DNA of 64,000 bases from Candidatus Bathyarchaeota archaeon (lineage in GTDB: Archaea; Thermoproteota; Bathyarchaeia; Bathyarchaeales; Bathycorpusculaceae): assembly GCA_026014595.1 (NCBI GenBank), contig JAOZHY010000048.1, forward strand, positions 306,501 through 370,500. Direction: 5' to 3'. Below the pieces are notes generated by a model, which did not search any database, had not been told where the DNA came from, and worked only from the letters and a program-made list of their open reading frames with translations. Position 1 is the stretch's first letter, and each line of letters starts with the position of its first letter. Shown here piece by piece: positions 40,103-47,777 of the stretch. A program made the position numbers and the translations under genes.

Positions 40103-41053
40103 TTGGGTACTCGGTATGTTGCTTTGGGGAAGGAGACGATTTATGGCACAGCTGTGGCAGCGATGCGTTACGCTGAAGCGGTTGCAAGCATTAAGCCAGA
40201 TCAGAGTTGGATTATTCCGGCAAGTGTTGGCAGTAGAGCGGTGCGGAAAAGGGCTTTGGGACCGTACCGTGCGCGTGGGAATATTGGTGATTTTCCTGTG
40301 GAGCCTGAGAACATCATCGGTGAGTTGCTTTTAGGCGTATTCGGCTCAGTTTCTAGTGTCCAGCAAGGCGGGACATCTGCTTATTTGCATACGTTTAGTC
40401 CTGCGGAGTCTTTGCCAAGTTACACGGTGCGGCTTGGTGTGGAGCAGGCGGAGCGGGTGTTGCCTGGCGGACTGGTGGAGTCGTTGACGGTGAAGTTTAA
40501 ACATGATGACGTAATAAAAGCGACGGCGGAAATCCTTAGCGGTTTTCCAGAAACAAGGGCGTCGATTAACACGCCTTCAATTAGCACATTGCAGCCGTTT
40601 GATATGCAAGCTACGAGTGCGGTTCTGTCGATTAACGGCTCCTCGAAGCGTAGTATGGTTTACGATTTGGAGTTGACGGTGAAAAATAATATTCCGTTTG
40701 ATCGCGGCGCGTTGGATGGTCGCACGTTTAGCACTAAGCGTTATGGGCAGCGTGAGGTTACAGGCAAGTTAAGCGCATATTTTGATGACACAAGCGAGTA
40801 TGACCGTTTCATCGCGGGCAACGAGTTTACTTTGCTTGTCACTGCTGTTGGTCCATTGATTGCGGGCAGTTACTATTATCAGCTTGGCTTTGAGTTGCGA
40901 AAGTGCGTGTATCTGCGGGAGTCAGCGCCTGATGTGAAAGTGCAGAATGAGCCACTGGTGATTGACGCGCCGTTCCAAGCGTTTTACGACACGTCTGGCG
41001 GATTCAACGCGGAGGCTAAGGCTACGCTGCAGAACGCTATAACAAGCTATTAG
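40103..41053 (+). CDS. Major tail tube protein
   Basis: 316 residues, TTG start with GGAGGTG about 12 bases before. RYVALGKETIYGTAVAAMRYAEAV, a long central part LHTFSPAESLPSYTVRLGVEQAERVLPGGLVESLTVKFKHDDVIKATAEILSG, SINGSSKRSMVYDLELTVKNNI and VTGKLSAYFDD are typical of phage tail tube proteins with a double beta-sandwich. The chaperone and tape measure genes follow. The absence of a sheath gene points to a non-contractile tail. Confidence 0.85.
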   Translation: MGTRYVALGKETIYGTAVAAMRYAEAVASIKPDQSWIIPASVGSRAVRKRALGPYRARGNIGDFPVEPENIIGELLLGVFGSVSSVQQGGTSAYLHTFSPAESLPSYTVRLGVEQAERVLPGGLVESLTVKFKHDDVIKATAEILSGFPETRASINTPSISTLQPFDMQATSAVLSINGSSKRSMVYDLELTVKNNIPFDRGALDGRTFSTKRYGQREVTGKLSAYFDDTSEYDRFIAGNEFTLLVTAVGPLIAGSYYYQLGFELRKCVYLRESAPDVKVQNEPLVIDAPFQAFYDTSGGFNAEAKATLQNAITSY

Positions 41054-41070
41054 GCTGGGGGTGAAAAAAG

Positions 41071-41406
41071 CTGGAAGTTGAAGTTGACGGCGTGAAATAT
41101 TCAGTGAAGCCGATGTCTCTTGATTTGGCGCCGTATGAGTCGCGGCTTAACATGTTGCTGTTGAAGACGCCTGAAAATATTGATGAGGCGAATAAGATTA
41201 GCGTGGAGATTAAGCAGCTTCGGGAGAAGATTTTGGCGGAGCTTGTGTCGCCGTCGCCGCGTCCTGAGCATTCTGTTCGGCTTTACTGCATGATTCAACA
41301 GTTGACTAAGCATGCTATGGCTGAGGCTGGGCTTTTTCGCGATGAACACGGCGATTCTGCGGAAGGCGGCGCAGTTAGCTCTTCTGCTGCACAGGCGTCC
41401 CAGTGA
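41071..41406 (+). CDS. Tail assembly chaperone, upstream frame
   Basis: From CTG 41071 the product starts LEVEVDGVKYSVKPMSLDLAPYESRL, the normal beginning of gpG/gp13-type tail chaperones, and GGGGGTG lies 7 bases before this CTG. GTG 41092 is the only canonical start nearby but would cut into the first strand. The rest is helical. Its 3' end overlaps the next gene in another frame, the classic layout of the chaperone pair. These proteins keep the tape measure soluble while the tube polymerises. Confidence 0.7.
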   Translation: MEVEVDGVKYSVKPMSLDLAPYESRLNMLLLKTPENIDEANKISVEIKQLREKILAELVSPSPRPEHSVRLYCMIQQLTKHAMAEAGLFRDEHGDSAEGGAVSSSAAQASQ

Positions 41407-41554
41407 ATTGTTGGGGTTGCGTGATAAGTCATCGGTGTGGCTGCTTGAGTTTGACTATCAACTGTTGACGCGGGAAATGGAGGATGCGGAGGAGACGCGG
41501 GAGGAAAAAGTTGAGAAGATGCGTGAGTGGGTTAGGCGGAGGCGAGGTGCGTGA
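41342..41554 (+). CDS. Tail assembly chaperone, overlapping second frame
   Basis: 70 residues from ATG 41342, within a frame open from 41312. AILRKAAQLALLLHRRPSELLGLRDKSSVWLLEFDYQLL is typical of the downstream (gpT-like) chaperone part. It lies in the +1 frame of the upstream gene. CTTTTTC near 41333-41339 could allow slippage (CTT to TTT), but an internal start is equally likely. The C-terminal tail is highly charged. Confidence 0.65.
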   Translation: MNTAILRKAAQLALLLHRRPSELLGLRDKSSVWLLEFDYQLLTREMEDAEETREEKVEKMREWVRRRRGA

Positions 41555-42321
41555 GCACTGACGTTTTGGTACGTGTAGCCATGGAGGGCGAGGAGGAGGT
41601 CAGCGAAGGCTTCCGTCGCATTGGCAGGTCAGCTGAGGAAAGCGGACGTCAGATGCGCAGCATGGGTCGCGAGATTGCTGTGTTGGGTGCTTCTACTACT
41701 GCGGTTGGTCGTCTCGGCGAAATGTTTGGTGTCCTTAGCAAAGAACAGGCTGGCGTGATCCAGGAGATGGGTAGCATGGTGGCGTTGTTCGGCACGGTTG
41801 TCAGGGGCTTAAGTTACCTGCAGAGTGCAAGTTGGGCTGTTACGTTAGCGGAGAAGGCTCGTGGTGCTGCTCATGCCTTCGCGGATGCTATGGCTGCGGG
41901 CGCTGGGAAGGTTGCTGCGGCTTTTGCGGGGGCTATGGCTGCGATTAAGGCGAGTAGTATCGCTACGGCTTTAGCGGAGAAGGCTCGTGCGGTTGCGCAT
42001 GCGATTGCTCATGCTTTGTCGGGTCCTGCTGGTTGGGCTTTGCTTGCTGGCGCTGCGGCTGCTGCAGCTGTGGGTTTAGCGTTAACTGGGAAGATTCCAG
42101 GCTTGGCTGAGGGTGGGATTGCGTATAGGCCTACTTTGGCTTTGATTGCGGAGCGTGAGCCTGAGGCTGTGGTTCCGTTGTCGCGGATTTTTAATACTAC
42201 GTACATGGGTTCGCGCGTGGAAAGTGTGAAGAATGTTACTGTGTACGTGGAGAATCCGAGTTTTCGCAGTCGTGGCGACGTGGATTATATGGTGCAGGCG
42301 CTTCGGCGGGGGGTTGAGTGA
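41551..42321 (+). CDS. Tape measure protein (unusually short)
   Basis: 256 residues, GTG start overlapping the upstream stop by 4. The N-terminus has helical VRVAMEGEEEVSEGFRRIGRSAEESGRQMRSMGREI, and the middle holds two Ala-rich hydrophobic stretches with an internal repeat (AEKARGAAHAFADAM / AEKARAVAHAIAHAL). The C-terminus has GLAEGGIAYRPTLALIAEREPEAVVPLSRIF, the well-known tape-measure end motif. At roughly 1.5 angstrom per residue it would set a tail of only about 35-40 nm. Family call good; tail length is an estimate. Confidence 0.8.
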   Translation: MSTDVLVRVAMEGEEEVSEGFRRIGRSAEESGRQMRSMGREIAVLGASTTAVGRLGEMFGVLSKEQAGVIQEMGSMVALFGTVVRGLSYLQSASWAVTLAEKARGAAHAFADAMAAGAGKVAAAFAGAMAAIKASSIATALAEKARAVAHAIAHALSGPAGWALLAGAAAAAAVGLALTGKIPGLAEGGIAYRPTLALIAEREPEAVVPLSRIFNTTYMGSRVESVKNVTVYVENPSFRSRGDVDYMVQALRRGVE

Positions 42322-42323
42322 TG

Positions 42324-42542
42324 CTAGGTTTTTTCGTTGTAGATGTAGGCGACGGTGACTTCGGTTATGCCTACGCCAAGCCAAAGCAAAAAGCCTACGG
42401 CTGCTTGACTTGCAATGTAGTCTCGAAGTCCCGTGCCTCCTGGCATATTTGCAATTGTATTCACAGCGTCAATATAGTTGATGACTGCAAGAAATATAGT
42501 TATCACACCGATTGTGAAAAGGAGTCTTGCCAGTTTCTTCAT
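42324..42542 (-). CDS. Antisense two-helix membrane protein (moron)
   Basis: 72 residues on the minus strand inside the plus-strand tail operon. LLFTIGVITIFLAVINYIDAV and AAVGFLLWLGVGITEVTVAYIY are two membrane helices joined by a polar loop with MPGGTGL. AAAGGAAAATT precedes the ATG. Its own promoter (42566-42574) and reverse orientation mark it as a moron, expressed independently of virion genes, perhaps during lysogeny. A role in host-surface change or exclusion is possible. No family recognised. Confidence 0.7.
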   Translation of the reverse strand: MKKLARLLFTIGVITIFLAVINYIDAVNTIANMPGGTGLRDYIASQAAVGFLLWLGVGITEVTVAYIYNEKT

Positions 42543-42565
42543 AATTTTCCTTTTTCGCGTTTGCT

Positions 42566-42574
42566 GTTTAAAAC
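42566..42574 (-). promoter_or_regulatory. TATA box of the antisense moron
   Basis: GTTTTAAAC read on the minus strand, centred about 28 bases before the ATG at 42542. That distance would put the transcription start almost at the ATG, giving a leaderless or very short-leader mRNA. Confidence 0.45.
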
Positions 42575-42607
42575 GTTTGTGGAATGTTATTCTGGAGGCT
42601 TGTTCGC

Positions 42608-45600
42608 GTGAGCAGTGTGGATGTGCCTAAGGTTGTTGTAGTTTTTGGTACGGTGAACCCGCCGCAGGAAGACGTTGTGGATTTGCGTGTGCATCTTGGC
42701 GCTACACGTGAAGTCAGCAGTTTTGAATGTACTCTGGAAAACTGGAATAAAAAGTACAGTCCAAGCGGCACGTCGCCTATTAATGTGGGTGTGACTGGCG
42801 GAATCGGCATAGCGCGTGGCGCAACGCCTCCTGAAAACGTGCCTGTCATCAGTCTTCGCGTGGAAAAAGTAGAGTACCGCAGTGGACCGTACGGTGAGAA
42901 TTACTGTGTGGTTTCAGGTCGCTGTTGGGGTGAGAAACTTTTCCGCCGTACGGTCACGAAGTCGTGGATAAACGTAAAAGCGGAAGCCGTCGTCAAGGAT
43001 CTGCTGGATAATTATGTGGGCTTAAGCCATAACCGCAGTGGCATCGAGCTTGTGGAAGATACTGCTACCACGTACACTAAGTTGGAGTACATGGATACGC
43101 CTGTCTGGGACATATTGGAATACGTGGCTGGCAGTAGCGTGGCGCCTGGCACTGGCGTGGTTGGCTACGATTTCCGTGTGGCGCCTGATGGCAAATTCGA
43201 GTTCTTCCCCAGAGGCAGCAAAACCAGCAGTGTAAGCCTCAGCGGTAAAATCGAGCGTGCAGAGTACCGGAAGGATGTTAGTCGTGTCCGCAACAAAATC
43301 GTGGTTTATGGTGTGGCAGACAAGAGTGTGCCAAGCGATAAAGATGCGTGGACCGAGAGCCTTTCGCCTTCGGATGGCGCGTGGACTGCGACTGCGGGCA
43401 CAGTTAGTTTTGATACTTCGCAGAAAAAGTTTGGTGCTGGCAGCATTAAGCTGTATGTGCAGAATAACTATTATGGCGGTGCCTTGTTCACGCTTAACTC
43501 TGGGAAAGAAGTTGACGCGGAGGCTTATCCGCTTCTCAGCTTCTGGCTATACCGGTATCAACATTTTAATGGGCATCTGCAGGTAGACTTGTTTGATGTC
43601 GCGAATAAAACGGCTACGCATAATGCTACTGTGGCGCATGAAGCATGGTTCCAAATTCAAGTTGCCGCAGGCAGTAAATCAGGTGACGTGTGGAGTGTCG
43701 AAAGCGGCTTCGATTGGACGCGTATTAAAAAAGTCAGGTTTACGTTGTACTTTGACAGTACAGGCACTAGCACGTTCTGGATTGACGGCTTATACTTCGG
43801 TGGCAAGCGTTACAGCGCAATGCGTGAGGATTCCGCCAGTCAAAACGCTTACGGGCTGCGTGAACTTGTTGAAGTTGACGAGGAATTGCCGAACGATAAC
43901 GCGTGTGATCTACGTGCGCAAGCGTTGTTAGCATATTTCAAGGATCCGGCAGAGTATATTACGCTTTCAAGTGACGCCGTGGATTACGGTACGTCGCCGA
44001 TTTTGGCAGGTGACCGCATATATGTTTCTTTGCCGAATGAGAATGTTGCTGCTTACTTTCGTGTGGACAGCGTGGAATACGCGGTTAGCGGTGAAGCTCA
44101 AGCGTTGGAGATTACGTTGGAGTTAGGCAGGGTTCCGCCGCGGCTGACGGATTACATGTATGGACTGCGTGCGACTACGGTGACGGTTGAGAAGTTGGCG
44201 CGGACTAAGCTTGGCAAGGGCGGAGTGGTAGGTAGCAGCGTTAGTGGTGCGGGTGTGACGCCTAACGTTATCGCGGGCAAGATGACGGTACTTGGCAGTG
44301 TCCCGAACATGACAAGCATCGATATAATCAAGACGATTTGGGAGTGGGTAAGTGGCATCTGGACGCCGATGTCGAAGACTTTTCCCACGCCTGAAAGTTA
44401 CCTGCAGTTCAAGGATACGAATACGAATAATTATTTCAATTTTCAGCAGATAATGACGGCGCCGCCTGATAACAACCCGCTTGTCGTCACTGACCAAGGC
44501 TGCATTTTCAAAAAAGACTTGGCGGTTGGCGGTTTTCTTTCTTCGCAGCAGGGTGCTGTTGGCTTAGGCAGCGGTTTAGAGTGGCAACTTAGTCCGCCGC
44601 GGATTTGGCTTGCCCACAGCGGACACAAGATTATCACGTTTCTCGGCGATAGTTTCCCGCCTTCTCCACAGACGGGTTGGCGTGCGATACAGCCGTTATC
44701 TAACGGTAACTTATATGAGTGGAATGGTTCAAGCTGGGTGAAAATTGCAGATGCAGGCTCGTTTACGGATGCGGGCATAAAGTTTGGCAGTAGTCTTCCT
44801 GGTTCTGGGCAGACTGGCGAGTTATTCATTCGCACGAGTGACTGGCATTTGTTTCAGTATAGTGGCGGTTGGGTTGATAAGGGTCACATTGATAATTATG
44901 CTGGTTACTTTGACACGTTGTATATTCAGAAGGCTAACTTATTTGATCTTGGGAATTTGTGTTGCCAAACTGTCACGGCTGGCAACCACATTCCTCTGAG
45001 CAACAACACGTATGATTTGGGCAGTTCCAGCGTGGCGTGGCACGACATATTCAGCGCTTACGCGCACATCGGTGATGTAACCGTTTATCAAGCGTTGTGG
45101 GCGGACACGATATACGGGTTGACGAACGTTGACTTGAACATTCAGCCGTACAGCGGGCGGAAAGTGAAGGTTACGGGCACGTTCCGCGCGGACACGTACG
45201 AGAATTTGCCGCCTGCAGCAGCGCACGCGAGCACGCATCACTCGGGCGGCAGTGACCCGCTGAGTCTCGGCAGCATCGCGGGACAAATCGGGTACGGGCA
45301 GACTACGTTTGCGAATCAGAACTTGCTCACAACGTCAGATGCATTATTCAACAGTGTTAAGGGTAGTTCAAGTTCTGGTGCGTTGAAGGCTGGTAACGAA
45401 TTTACTGTTGCGTGGGATGCTACTAATGTTTATGTCATGAGCCACTTTAAACATCTGTATTTGGGCACACCGTCAGGTAAAGACGTATATGTACAAAATG
45501 ATTTAAATCTTGGCGGAAATCTCAAGGGCTTCGGTTATACGTTAATAAATACAAGCAGGGTTCTTGCCAACGTAACCGCAGACGCCAGCATAATTACAAG

Positions 45601-46303
45601 TGGGGTGTTTGGAATTGACCGAATACCGACGATACCATGTAGTAAGACGGATTTCTGCAACCAAAATCTATTCACAACTTCGGATGCGATTTTTAACAGC
45701 GTAAAAGGCACTAATCCTGTTGCGTTGAAAGCTGGCGACGAACTATCCATAGGCTGGGAAGGCTCAGCATATACCTACATAATGTCGCACTGGAAAACGC
45801 TTTGTCTAATTAGCACGTATGACATTGCGTTTTACGCAGGTGTTGGTTATACATATCGCTTCATGGGTGGACGTCATGTTTTACCAGAGCAAGCAAATTC
45901 AGGACAAGTCGGAAATTCATCTACTTATTGGTACGCCATGTACAGTAACTGGTATTATGGTAAAAATAATGGGCTATTTGGATGTGAACGTGATAAAAGC
46001 GACCAAATAATTTTTAGAAACCAAACTTACGAAACCGCCTTAGATTTCCTTACACACGAAATAACGAAGGATTGGCGACATACCAAATATGGTAAAAATG
46101 GTATTGTTTGCGTTTGCGGTAGAGAAGGACAAGACCCATGTCCTGAACATGAAGCGGAGTGGCGTGATAGATACGTGCTGGATACAGGACGTATGGTGCA
46201 GGAAACGGCGTTTCTTGTCTGTGAGCATGCCGCGGAAATTCAAAAGTTAAAATTTAGAATAGAACAACTTGAAGAGAAATCTGGAGATGCAAAACTTGGT
46301 TAG
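42608..46303 (+). CDS. Tail tip/hub-fibre fusion protein
   Basis: 1231-1232 residues from GTG 42608, with GGAGG about 12 bases before. The first ~250 residues resemble a tail hub/late-control protein (EVSSFECTLENWNKKYSP, AEAVVKDLLDNYVG, YDFRVAPDGKFEFFP). A carbohydrate-binding-like sandwich is inserted at about 270-420 (GAWTATAGTVSFDTSQKKFGAGSIKLYV, FWIDGLYFGG). The hub part resumes to about residue 520. The rest is fibre: phage-type AHASTHHSGGSDPLSLGSIAGQI and NLLTTSDALFNSVKG repeats. A Cys/His cluster (CVCGREGQDPCPEHE) and a coiled coil end it. Likely the receptor-binding tip. Confidence 0.8.
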   Translation: MSSVDVPKVVVVFGTVNPPQEDVVDLRVHLGATREVSSFECTLENWNKKYSPSGTSPINVGVTGGIGIARGATPPENVPVISLRVEKVEYRSGPYGENYCVVSGRCWGEKLFRRTVTKSWINVKAEAVVKDLLDNYVGLSHNRSGIELVEDTATTYTKLEYMDTPVWDILEYVAGSSVAPGTGVVGYDFRVAPDGKFEFFPRGSKTSSVSLSGKIERAEYRKDVSRVRNKIVVYGVADKSVPSDKDAWTESLSPSDGAWTATAGTVSFDTSQKKFGAGSIKLYVQNNYYGGALFTLNSGKEVDAEAYPLLSFWLYRYQHFNGHLQVDLFDVANKTATHNATVAHEAWFQIQVAAGSKSGDVWSVESGFDWTRIKKVRFTLYFDSTGTSTFWIDGLYFGGKRYSAMREDSASQNAYGLRELVEVDEELPNDNACDLRAQALLAYFKDPAEYITLSSDAVDYGTSPILAGDRIYVSLPNENVAAYFRVDSVEYAVSGEAQALEITLELGRVPPRLTDYMYGLRATTVTVEKLARTKLGKGGVVGSSVSGAGVTPNVIAGKMTVLGSVPNMTSIDIIKTIWEWVSGIWTPMSKTFPTPESYLQFKDTNTNNYFNFQQIMTAPPDNNPLVVTDQGCIFKKDLAVGGFLSSQQGAVGLGSGLEWQLSPPRIWLAHSGHKIITFLGDSFPPSPQTGWRAIQPLSNGNLYEWNGSSWVKIADAGSFTDAGIKFGSSLPGSGQTGELFIRTSDWHLFQYSGGWVDKGHIDNYAGYFDTLYIQKANLFDLGNLCCQTVTAGNHIPLSNNTYDLGSSSVAWHDIFSAYAHIGDVTVYQALWADTIYGLTNVDLNIQPYSGRKVKVTGTFRADTYENLPPAAAHASTHHSGGSDPLSLGSIAGQIGYGQTTFANQNLLTTSDALFNSVKGSSSSGALKAGNEFTVAWDATNVYVMSHFKHLYLGTPSGKDVYVQNDLNLGGNLKGFGYTLINTSRVLANVTADASIITSGVFGIDRIPTIPCSKTDFCNQNLFTTSDAIFNSVKGTNPVALKAGDELSIGWEGSAYTYIMSHWKTLCLISTYDIAFYAGVGYTYRFMGGRHVLPEQANSGQVGNSSTYWYAMYSNWYYGKNNGLFGCERDKSDQIIFRNQTYETALDFLTHEITKDWRHTKYGKNGIVCVCGREGQDPCPEHEAEWRDRYVLDTGRMVQETAFLVCEHAAEIQKLKFRIEQLEEKSGDAKLG

Positions 46304-46451
46304 ATACTGTGATATTTGCTTACCAATAGGCGACACAGCCAAAGCAGAATACACTTGCTGTGTATGTAAGCGTGATGTTTGTCGCCACCACGTAAAAGTC
46401 GTAAACGGACTTCCGTATTGCAGAGATTGTGAGGTGAAAAAGAATGAGTGA
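46287..46451 (+). CDS. Small double-zinc-finger protein
   Basis: 54 residues from ATG 46287 (frame open to 46269), overlapping the fibre gene end. YCDICLPIGDTAKAEYTCCVCKRDVCRHHVKVVNGLPYCRDCE gives four Cys pairs with a His pair, the spacing of a cross-braced double zinc site like B-box or FYVE fingers. The fibre protein itself ends in a Cys/His cluster, so the two could interact. No family assignment. Confidence 0.6.
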   Translation: MQNLVRYCDICLPIGDTAKAEYTCCVCKRDVCRHHVKVVNGLPYCRDCEVKKNE

Positions 46452-46623
46452 AAATGACGAGATTCAGCGTCGCCTTGCAGTCTTGAACGCCCGCGTCCAA
46501 AACGTGAACCTCGCGTTCAACGATTTGCTGCGGGAAATGGGCGAATTAGTGAAGGCGTACAGTGACCGAATGATTACGCTTGAAAAGGAAAATGCGGAGT
46601 TGAAAACGAACAAGAAAAAGTGA
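46444..46623 (+). CDS. Small coiled-coil protein (59 aa)
   Basis: ATG 46444 overlaps the upstream stop by 8 bases, with GAGGTG upstream. The product is one long helix with heptad pattern (DEIQRRLAVLNARVQNVNLAFNDLLREMGEL, MITLEKENAELKTNKKK). The next gene's GTG overlaps its stop. It may be a fibre chaperone or tail-tip accessory. Confidence 0.6.
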   Translation: MSENDEIQRRLAVLNARVQNVNLAFNDLLREMGELVKAYSDRMITLEKENAELKTNKKK

Positions 46624-47027
46624 ATGGAATGAGTTTAAGTAAAAGTTTGCAGAGGCAAGTTGCGCAGCTTAGTCCCGGCGACTTAGTCTGCTGTGAGTGG
46701 TGCGATGCTTCGGTTGGGAAAAGTTTGGGCAGCGGAGCTAACGTAGATGTCCCTGTGAAAAGCTGGGGAATATTCGTAGGTATATTGGGCGAGAAGATTA
46801 AGCATATTATTCTGGCGCAGAATAGTTTCCGTTATTCTGACGGCTTCTTCGACATTGATTACACGGCGATTCCGCTGAGTTGGCACGTGAAAATATCGGT
46901 GATTGTTAAGGAGTATGTGCCTGTTGCCGTTGCGGAGCAGTTGTTTGCGAGTTTTCTGCGTGGCGGTCACCGCTTCGGCGGTGGGCAGCCTAGTGCAGTG
47001 TATCAGTCGAGGTCGAGGGTGCATTGA
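46620..47027 (+). CDS. Viral protein of unknown function, possible small beta-barrel
   Basis: 135 residues, GTG overlapping the previous stop (an in-frame ATG at codon 4 is an alternative). LSPGDLVCCEWCDASVG...VPVKSWGIFVGILGEKIKHIILAQNSFRY looks like a small SH3-like barrel with a Gly-Asp turn. Then comes DIDYTAIPLSWHVKISVIVKEYVP. The C-terminus is basic and Gly-rich (RGGHRFGGGQPS). No family recognised. The position next to the membrane gene may hint at a lysis or entry role. Confidence 0.55.
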   Translation: MNGMSLSKSLQRQVAQLSPGDLVCCEWCDASVGKSLGSGANVDVPVKSWGIFVGILGEKIKHIILAQNSFRYSDGFFDIDYTAIPLSWHVKISVIVKEYVPVAVAEQLFASFLRGGHRFGGGQPSAVYQSRSRVH

Positions 47028-47269
47028 CAGACTGGGTTAAGCATGCGTTGACGCGGCGGCGTGTGCATCGTGGTCGCGTGATGGCGGAGGAGCCTGATAG
47101 TCGGCTTGTGTACGTGGTGAAGTTTGCGTTGGGGATGACTGCGGGGCTTGTGGCGTTGGAGATTGCGCATCTCGCGGTACTACGTACATGGAACAGTGAG
47201 GTCTTCGCGGCTATCACGGGTTTAATGGGCACGGTTACTGGGATTTTTGTGGGGCAGAAGGCGCAGTGA
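47024..47269 (+). CDS. Two-helix membrane protein, holin candidate
   Basis: 81 residues, TTG start overlapping the upstream stop. A basic cytoplasmic N-terminus (KHALTRRRVHRGR) is followed by VYVVKFALGMTAGLVALEIAHLAVL and VFAAITGLMGTVTGIFVG, two membrane helices with a short loop. This is the size and layout of class II holins, which open the membrane at the end of infection. No cell-wall hydrolase is encoded nearby, as expected if the host has only an S-layer. Confidence 0.6.
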   Translation: MTDWVKHALTRRRVHRGRVMAEEPDSRLVYVVKFALGMTAGLVALEIAHLAVLRTWNSEVFAAITGLMGTVTGIFVGQKAQ

Positions 47270-47332
47270 AAGCTACGGGTTGGTTATCAAGGAAAAGCGT
47301 GGTAAAATGAAGGTTTTCAGGTTGGTGAATTG

Positions 47333-47764
47333 ATGCCGCGGGGTAAGCCGTGGACTGTGGATGAAGAGAAGCAACTACGTGACTTAATTAACGCTGGCTA
47401 TGACGCGAATGAAATTGCTAATGTTATGGGGAAAGATGCGCATGCTGTTTACGAAAAAGCTAAGCGTCTTGGCTTAAAAGTTATTATGCGCAAGAAACAG
47501 CGAGTAATAACTTCTGCACTTGAGTTGCCTGCGGATTTGCCGAGTGTTGAGGAGCAGCTGAAGGTTTTGGCAGCGGCAGTGAAGGCACTGCAGACTGCTG
47601 GGCTGGATAAGACTGAGGTTATGCGTTTGGCGAACATCATCCGCGGCGTGGAAGTGTACATTGCTCGTTTTGCGGAGTATGTGGATTACAGGGGGTTGGA
47701 GCGGGAGCTTGCGGATTGGAAAGCCAAGTATGCTGCGCTTGCCAAAAAGGTCCAGGGCGCTTAA
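47333..47764 (+). CDS. Small terminase subunit-like DNA-binding protein
   Basis: 143 residues from ATG 47333 (TTG just before also in frame). The N-terminus KPWTVDEEKQLRDLINAGYDANEIANVMGKDAHAVYEKAKRLGL is a Myb/SANT-like helix-turn-helix, followed by a helical oligomerisation part (PSVEEQLKVLAAAVKALQTA, VEVYIARFAEYVDYRGLERELADWKAKYAALAKK). It sits directly before the large terminase, so it should recognise viral DNA for packaging. Confidence 0.75.
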   Translation: MPRGKPWTVDEEKQLRDLINAGYDANEIANVMGKDAHAVYEKAKRLGLKVIMRKKQRVITSALELPADLPSVEEQLKVLAAAVKALQTAGLDKTEVMRLANIIRGVEVYIARFAEYVDYRGLERELADWKAKYAALAKKVQGA

Positions 47765-47777
47765 GGCTGGCGAGCTT

